48,533 bases of DNA. It comes from Salinarimonas ramus. GTDB lineage: Bacteria > Pseudomonadota > Alphaproteobacteria > Rhizobiales > Beijerinckiaceae. The DNA lies in assembly GCF_014645695.1 (NCBI RefSeq), contig NZ_BMMF01000019.1:1-48533 (forward strand), in the 5' to 3' direction. Both the position numbers and the translations under genes were made by a program. The notes beneath the pieces were generated by a model. The model did not search any database. It was not told where the DNA came from and saw only the letters and a program-made list of their open reading frames with translations. Positions 44,579-48,533 of this stretch are shown one piece after another (within the stretch, counting starts at the first letter, position 1; each line of letters begins with the position of its first letter).

Positions 44579-45466
44579 ATGTCCCCTCTGCCCTTCGATC
44601 AACGGGACGGTCTCATCTGGGTCGACGGCACGTTCGTGCCGTGGGCCGAGGCGAAGCTGCACGTGCTCTCGCACGGCCTGCACTACGGGTCTTCCGTATT
44701 CGAGGGCGAGCGGGCCTATGGCGGCCTGATCTTCAAGTCGACCGAGCATTCCGAGCGGCTGCGCCGCTCCGCCGAGGTGCTCGATTTCGAGATTCCCTAC
44801 ACGGTCGCCGAGATCGACGCGGCGAAGGCGCTCGTCCTCTCCAAGGCCGGCCTGAGCGACGCCTACATCCGCCCCGTCGCCTGGCGCGGGTCGGAGATGA
44901 TGGGCGTGTCGGCGCAGTCGAACACGATCCACCTCGCCATCGCGGCGTGGGACTGGCCGAGCTACTTCAAGCCCGAGGAGCGCATGAAGGGCATCCGCCT
45001 CGACATGGCGCAATATCGCCGCCCCGACCCGGCGACGGCGCCGTGCCATTCGAAGGCGGCGGGCCTCTACATGATCTGCACGATCTCCAAGCACGCCGCC
45101 GAGCGCAAGGGCTACGCCGACGCCCTCATGCTCGACTGGCAGGGCCGCGTGGCGGAATGCACCGGCGCCAACGTGTTCTTCACCCGCGACGGCGCGATCC
45201 ACACGCCCATCGCCGACTGCTTCCTCGACGGCATCACGCGGCGCACGGTGATCGACCTCGCCAAGCGCCGCGGCTTCGAGGTGGTGGAGCGCCGGATCAT
45301 GCCGGACGAGCTCTCGACCTTCGACGAGTGCTTCATCACCGGCACCGCCGCCGAGGTGACCCCGGTCTCCGAGATCGCGGCCCACCGCTACACGCCCGCC
45401 ACCATCACGGCGACCCTGATGGACGACTACATGTCCGAGGTGCGCCCCAAGGCCCAGGCCGCCTGA
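44579..45466 (+). CDS. ilvE: Branched-chain amino acid aminotransferase
   Basis: This is a 295-residue class IV aminotransferase. It transfers the amino group between glutamate and the keto acids of valine, leucine and isoleucine. The PLP lysine is K159 in PCHSKAAGLYM. Other family blocks are HVLSHGLHYGSSVFEGERAY near the start, GYADALMLDWQGRVAECTGANVFF and DECFITGTAAEVTPV, which together favour branched-chain over D-amino-acid specificity. AAGGAGAAGCGGTCCC precedes the ATG at 44579. The frame is open further upstream but without family sequence. It is divergent from the MarR operon and followed by the CFA synthase gene about 110 bases later. Confidence 0.94.
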   Translation: MSPLPFDQRDGLIWVDGTFVPWAEAKLHVLSHGLHYGSSVFEGERAYGGLIFKSTEHSERLRRSAEVLDFEIPYTVAEIDAAKALVLSKAGLSDAYIRPVAWRGSEMMGVSAQSNTIHLAIAAWDWPSYFKPEERMKGIRLDMAQYRRPDPATAPCHSKAAGLYMICTISKHAAERKGYADALMLDWQGRVAECTGANVFFTRDGAIHTPIADCFLDGITRRTVIDLAKRRGFEVVERRIMPDELSTFDECFITGTAAEVTPVSEIAAHRYTPATITATLMDDYMSEVRPKAQAA

Positions 45467-45522
45467 GCCGATCGCCGTGACGATCGCCACGGGATGACAC
45501 GCCCGGCGGCTTCGCTGTAAGC

Positions 45523-45562
45523 CCTTCCCCGATCGCCCGCATCCTGCGGCGAACGGGGAAGG
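45523..45562 (+). promoter_or_regulatory. Hairpin that covers the ribosome-binding site of the CFA synthase gene
   Basis: CCTTCCCCG (45523-45531) pairs perfectly with CGGGGAAGG (45554-45562), and the loop can pair further through CGCA/TGCG. The 3' arm contains the first four bases of AAGGAG (45559-45564), the ribosome-binding site for the GTG at 45575. The fold would hide the site. It may also serve as the ilvE terminator, but no T-run follows. Confidence 0.5.
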
Positions 45563-45574
45563 AGCCCGGCAGAC

Positions 45575-46798
45575 GTGCGACAAGCACCGCTCACCACGAC
45601 GAGCTTCGCCGCCGCGACGCGCGGCCTGCCGTTCCTGCTGCGGCGGCTGCTGGCGATCGCCCTGCGGATCGAGGCCGGACGCCTCGAGATCGTCGCGCCG
45701 GACGGACGCGTGCTCGCCTTCGGCGGCACCCGGCCCGGCCCCGACGCACGGATGACGATCGCCGACGCCCGCCTGGCATCGCGCGTCTTCCTGAAGGGCG
45801 AGATCGGCTTCGCGCAGGCCTATTGCGACGGGCTGTTCGACACGCCCGATCTCGGCGCGCTCCTCACGCTCTTCGCGATCAACCGGAAGGAGAGCGAGAG
45901 CGTCGTCTCCGAGCCGCTGCCGTTGCGCCTGTGGCGGCGCCTGCGCGAGGCGACGCGCCGCAACACCCGCACCGGCGCGCGGCGCAACATCGCCGACCAT
46001 TACGATCTGGGCGAGGCCTTCTACGCCGCCTGGCTCGACCCCACCATGACCTATTCGAGCGGCGTCTACGCCACCGGCGCGCGGTCGCTGGAGGAGGCGC
46101 AGGCCGAGAAGCACAGGCTTCTCGCGCAGGCGACCGGCATCGGCCCGGGTGACCACGTGCTCGAGATCGGCTGCGGCTGGGGCTCGTTCGCCCTCTACGC
46201 CGCGCGCGAGATCGGCTGCCGGGTCACCGCGCTCACCATCTCGCGCGCCCAGCACGAGCACGCCGCACGCACGATCGCGCAAGCCGGCCTCTCGGACCTG
46301 ATCGAGCTGCGCTTCGAGGATTACCGCGACGTCGGCGGCACCTACGACCGCATCGTGTCGATCGAGATGTTCGAGGCCGTCGGCGAGGCCTATTGGGACG
46401 CGTTCTACGAGACGATGAAGGCGCGCCTCGCCCCCGGCGGACGCGCGGGGCTGCAGCTCATCACGATCCGCGACACGCGCTACGAGGCCTATCGCGGGCG
46501 CGTCGACTTCATCCGTCGCCACGTCTTCCCCGGCGGGATGCTGCCCTCCGACGCCGTCGTCGCGCGGCTGAGCGAGCGGCACGGCATGCCGATCGTCTCG
46601 GACGCGTCCTATGCCGAGGATTACGCGCTCACGCTTCGCGCCTGGCGCGGCCGATTCGCCGAGGCCTGGCCGCGCATCGCGCCGCTCGGCTTCGACGAGC
46701 GCTTCCGCCGCATGTGGACCTACTATCTCGCCTATTGCGAGGTAGGGTTCGCCACCCGCAATACCGACGTCCGCCAGATCGTGCTCGCCAGGCCGTGA
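45575..46798 (+). CDS. Cyclopropane-fatty-acyl-phospholipid synthase family protein
   Basis: This 407-residue SAM-dependent enzyme adds a methylene bridge to unsaturated fatty chains of membrane phospholipids. An N-terminal lipid-binding region (about 1-110, including GFAQAYCDGLFDTPDLGALL) precedes the methyltransferase core: RRNIADHYDLGEAFYAAWLD, MTYSSGVY, HVLEIGCGWGSFALYAA (AdoMet loop) and YDRIVSIEMFEAVGEAYW. A C-terminal FIRRHVFPGGMLPS and YYLAYCEVGF complete the family. The GTG start at 45575 has AAGGAG ten bases upstream, in the 3' arm of a hairpin. The length and motifs fit CFA synthases or their close paralogues; tuberculostearic-type or unsaturated-lipid methylation is possible. Confidence 0.92.
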   Translation: MRQAPLTTTSFAAATRGLPFLLRRLLAIALRIEAGRLEIVAPDGRVLAFGGTRPGPDARMTIADARLASRVFLKGEIGFAQAYCDGLFDTPDLGALLTLFAINRKESESVVSEPLPLRLWRRLREATRRNTRTGARRNIADHYDLGEAFYAAWLDPTMTYSSGVYATGARSLEEAQAEKHRLLAQATGIGPGDHVLEIGCGWGSFALYAAREIGCRVTALTISRAQHEHAARTIAQAGLSDLIELRFEDYRDVGGTYDRIVSIEMFEAVGEAYWDAFYETMKARLAPGGRAGLQLITIRDTRYEAYRGRVDFIRRHVFPGGMLPSDAVVARLSERHGMPIVSDASYAEDYALTLRAWRGRFAEAWPRIAPLGFDERFRRMWTYYLAYCEVGFATRNTDVRQIVLARP

Positions 46799-46814
46799 GG
46801 GTCGCGCGCGCCGC

Positions 46815-47822
46815 TCAGGCGGAGAGTGGCCCGACCGCCCGCACGGCGCCGACCTCGACGCCTTCCCAGTTCTTCAGCGTCGCGTCTGCGACGGCGTCGA
46901 CGAGGCAGCGTTCCTTGTCGTCGAGGTCGAGGAAGCGGCGGATGATCGCCGCCATCATCGCCTCGGACGCCCGCGTCGCGCCGTCGTCGCACTTGAGCGC
47001 GACGCCGAGCCCGAGCTCCGGGAAGGAGGCGCAATAGACGCCCTCCGCCCCGGTCTTGAGGAAGACCCGCGGGCCGAGGCATTCCATCACCCGCGTGTCG
47101 AAGCGCCCGGTCCCCGCCACCATGAACGGGTTCGCCGCCACCGCCTTGCGGATGCGCGCCGCCGCGGCGGAATAGGCCTCCGACAGATGGAGGCCGGAGC
47201 CGAACTTGGCGAAGCCGTAGGCGAGCGCGGGCAGCGGAATCGCATAGGTGGGGATCGAGCAGCCGTCGATGCCGCGATGATCCTGCGTGTGCGTCGCCCC
47301 GGTCACCTCCTCGAGGGCGGCGCGGACGGTCTCCATGACGGCATGCTCGGGCCGCACGTAGCCCGCGGGATCGACGTCGGACGCGCAGGCGAGGCAGACG
47401 AAGCCCGCGTGCTTGCCCGAGCAATTGTTGTGGAGCGCGCCGGGCTTCGCCCCGCTCTCGGCCAGCGCGCGGGCGACCTTCTGGTCGAGCGGCCAATGGC
47501 AGCCGCATTCGAGCGTGCCCTCCCCGCGTCCGGCCTTGGCGAGCATCGCCGCCGCGGCCTCGACATGGGCCGGCTCGCCCGAATGGGAGGCGCAGGCGAG
47601 CGCGAGCTCGGCGTCGGTCAGGCCGTAGGCGTCCGCGGCGCCGCTCGCCACCAGCGGCAGCGCCTGGATCGCCTTCACCGCCGAGCGCGGGAAGACGGGC
47701 TCGTCGACGTCGCCCACCGTGAGCACCGCCGTGCCCTCGCTGTCCACCACCGCCACCGCGCCGCGATGGCGGGATTCGACGAGCGCGCCACGCGTCACCT
47801 CGACGAGAACGGGATTGTTCAT
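46815..47822 (-). CDS. L-asparaginase, Rhizobium-type (class 3, PF06089)
   Basis: This 335-residue asparaginase belongs to the family of Rhizobium etli ReAV. The reported active-site and metal residues have counterparts one position lower here: S47 and K50 in FPRSAVKAIQ, S79 in ACASHSGE, and the zinc ligands C134, K137 (HNNCSGKH) and C188 (GIDGCSIP). The enzyme hydrolyses asparagine to aspartate and ammonia in the cytoplasm. It is unrelated to the classic bacterial type I/II asparaginases. The gene is complete; the ATG is at 47822. It converges on the CFA synthase gene with a 16-base gap and is divergent from the small-RNA/NYN region. Confidence 0.93.
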   Translation of the reverse strand: MNNPVLVEVTRGALVESRHRGAVAVVDSEGTAVLTVGDVDEPVFPRSAVKAIQALPLVASGAADAYGLTDAELALACASHSGEPAHVEAAAAMLAKAGRGEGTLECGCHWPLDQKVARALAESGAKPGALHNNCSGKHAGFVCLACASDVDPAGYVRPEHAVMETVRAALEEVTGATHTQDHRGIDGCSIPTYAIPLPALAYGFAKFGSGLHLSEAYSAAAARIRKAVAANPFMVAGTGRFDTRVMECLGPRVFLKTGAEGVYCASFPELGLGVALKCDDGATRASEAMMAAIIRRFLDLDDKERCLVDAVADATLKNWEGVEVGAVRAVGPLSA

Positions 47823-47960
47823 CTGAACGCCTCTCGGGTTCCCACGTCGCGAGCCCCGCGGGCGCGACGTCCGGAAAGGCGGGCCTTGTGGCCGATGCGG
47901 ATGGGGAAGTCAAAGCGTGGCGGGAGAACGGGTGCGGGGGATGGCGATAGATCGATGGCC

Positions 47961-47989
47961 TTGACAGCAAGGGCGCTAGAACACATATT
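47961..47989 (+). promoter_or_regulatory. Strong sigma-70-type promoter of the small RNA
   Basis: A perfect TTGACA at 47961-47966 is followed after 17 bases by CATATT at 47984-47989. Transcription would start near 47996. Confidence 0.7.
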
Positions 47990-47995
47990 GCAATC

Positions 47996-48074
47996 GAAGC
48001 TGGATGTTGTCCGCTAACCTTATGGACGGCATCGGCCTATGCAAAGGGCTCCTGCGGGAGCCCTTTCTATTTTC
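47996..48074 (+). ncRNA. Candidate small RNA (about 78 nt), probably mmgR/suhB family
   Basis: A strong promoter is followed about 78 bases later by a textbook terminator: AAAGGGCTCC (48043-48052), loop TGCG, GGAGCCCTTT (48057-48066), then CTATTTTC. Nothing in between can encode a protein of useful length. The size agrees with the 77-nt mmgR RNA of Sinorhizobium, a suhB-family RNA involved in polyhydroxybutyrate control. From memory, that RNA lies near a NYN-domain gene, as here. The family assignment is from size, architecture and neighbourhood, not an alignment. The first bases of the RNA are estimated. Confidence 0.6.
48043..48074 (+). terminator. Intrinsic terminator of the small RNA
   Basis: A 10-bp perfect stem with a TGCG tetraloop is followed by a T-rich tract. 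It ends the candidate small RNA eleven bases before the NYN gene's GTG. Confidence 0.85.
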
Positions 48075-48084
48075 GGGGGCTGTC

Positions 48085-48525
48085 GTGTCGCGTGTGGCCG
48101 TCTTCGTCGATGCCGGATATCTGTTCGCCCAGGGTTCGGCAGCGTTGTTCGGCTCCAAACGCTCTCGCAGCACCCTCCTTCTCGACGAAGCCGTGGTTCT
48201 TCAGCGCCTGATCGACCTCGCTCGGGAGAAGAGTAACGCGGAACTGCTGCGCGTCTACTGGTACGACGGGGCACCCGGTGCTCGGGGATTGACGCCGGAG
48301 CACGTCTCGATCGCGCACGTGGATCACGTGAAACTGCGCCTCGGCTTCATGAACTCTCAGGGACAGCAGAAGGGCGTCGATTCACTCATCGTGACCGACC
48401 TGATCGAGCTCGCCCGCAATCGGGCGATTGATCATGTCCCGAGGCGTGGTGTAGCTGACGCGGTGCCATGGACGATCCTGGGCGTGGCCGGATCGTTCGT
48501 CAGGGCTCCATCGCTGGCAGGCTGA
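48085..48525 (+). pseudogene. NYN-domain (LabA/DUF88-like) protein gene, 3' end apparently disrupted
   Basis: Residues 1 to about 115 match the NYN/PIN-like nuclease fold: VAVFVDAGYLFAQG at the start (catalytic Asp), LLRVYWYDGAP, then QQKGVDSLIVTDLIELARNRAI with the second acidic cluster. Normal family members continue with a segment like SDAVLLSGDED and about 60 or more further residues. Here the similarity ends after residue ~115, at about 48427, and the frame runs on for about 30 unrelated codons to 48525. A GTG start at 48085 is preceded by TTCGGGGGC. NYN proteins are RNA-processing nucleases. The break coincides with sequence resembling an IS end, so the gene is probably interrupted by an insertion. 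Confidence 0.7.
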
Positions 48526-48533
48526 CGGCGGGA
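48430..48533. mobile_element. Probable left tip of an insertion sequence (IS256-like), cut by the window end
   Basis: From about 48430 the sequence no longer fits the NYN gene and begins ATGTCCCGAGGCGTGGTGTAG. The reverse complement, TACACCACGCCTCGGGACAT, resembles the ends I associate with IS256-family elements of alphaproteobacteria. No transposase codons are visible before the window ends, and the family is recalled from pattern memory, not compared. The exact boundary is uncertain by several bases. Confidence 0.4.

Noticed and set aside
44429-46582. A 717-codon minus-strand ORF across ilvE and the CFA synthase
   Set aside because: Antisense to two complete enzymes and their intergenic region; no motif.

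Overview
The window is high-GC DNA (about 70% by eye) whose gene content points to an alphaproteobacterium, most likely Hyphomicrobiales (Rhizobiales). The main evidence is a circularly permuted two-piece tmRNA gene beside an alpha-type sspB, an aapJQMP amino-acid transporter divergent from metC, a thiL-MFS-hppA block, a MarR/OmpR/EnvZ-like regulatory operon, a Rhizobium-type L-asparaginase and an mmgR/suhB-like small RNA next to a NYN-domain gene. I cannot name genus or species. The window starts inside an initiator tRNA and ends in what looks like the tip of an insertion sequence, so both edges lie in probably repeated DNA. It may be a whole contig.

Layout, left to right. 1-3.7 kb: 3' part of tRNA-fMet, a peptide-type ABC substrate-binding protein, an M24 aminopeptidase and a small RlpA-like protein. 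3.7-8.9 kb: a LysR regulator divergent from dabB-dabA, which encode an energy-coupled inorganic-carbon pump. 8.9-11.2 kb: a palindromic repeat, nusB and ribH, and an EamA-type transporter. 11.2-14.9 kb: a flavin reductase/nitroreductase pair, an unknown exported protein, a rhomboid protease and a CBS-domain protein. 14.9-18.3 kb: tmRNA, sspB, an N-acetylmuramidase, a membrane zinc peptidase and a VOC protein. 18.4-23.9 kb: hppA, an MFS transporter, thiL and an ICMT-like membrane methyltransferase, all on the minus strand.

24.1-30 kb: aapP, aapM, aapQ and aapJ (minus), then divergent metC. 30-33.5 kb: a minus-strand operon of a GT39 glycosyltransferase, a GT2 glycosyltransferase, a LAB_N protein and a PNPOx-like protein. 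33.5-40.6 kb: a carotenoid oxygenase, alaS, a DHA2-type MFS transporter and a PAP2 phosphatase. 40.6-41.5 kb: a conspicuous AT-rich single-gene insert encoding a two-TM/coiled-coil protein of unknown function. 41.5-48.5 kb: MarR, response regulator and histidine kinase (minus), then ilvE, a cyclopropane-fatty-acid synthase, asparaginase, a small RNA and a NYN-domain gene that appears broken by the insertion sequence at the right end.

Most of the window is ordinary core chromosome. The parts that best repay attention are the AT-rich orphan gene at 40.7 kb, the dabAB cassette with its regulator and a perfect palindrome in the divergent promoter region, the tmRNA-sspB pairing with an unusual tag, the mmgR-like RNA beside the interrupted NYN gene, and several RNA hairpins placed where they could control downstream genes (metC, the CFA synthase, the aapJ/aapQ junction). 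I found no CRISPR array, no prophage and no complete mobile element. Very long antisense ORFs are by-products of the high GC content.
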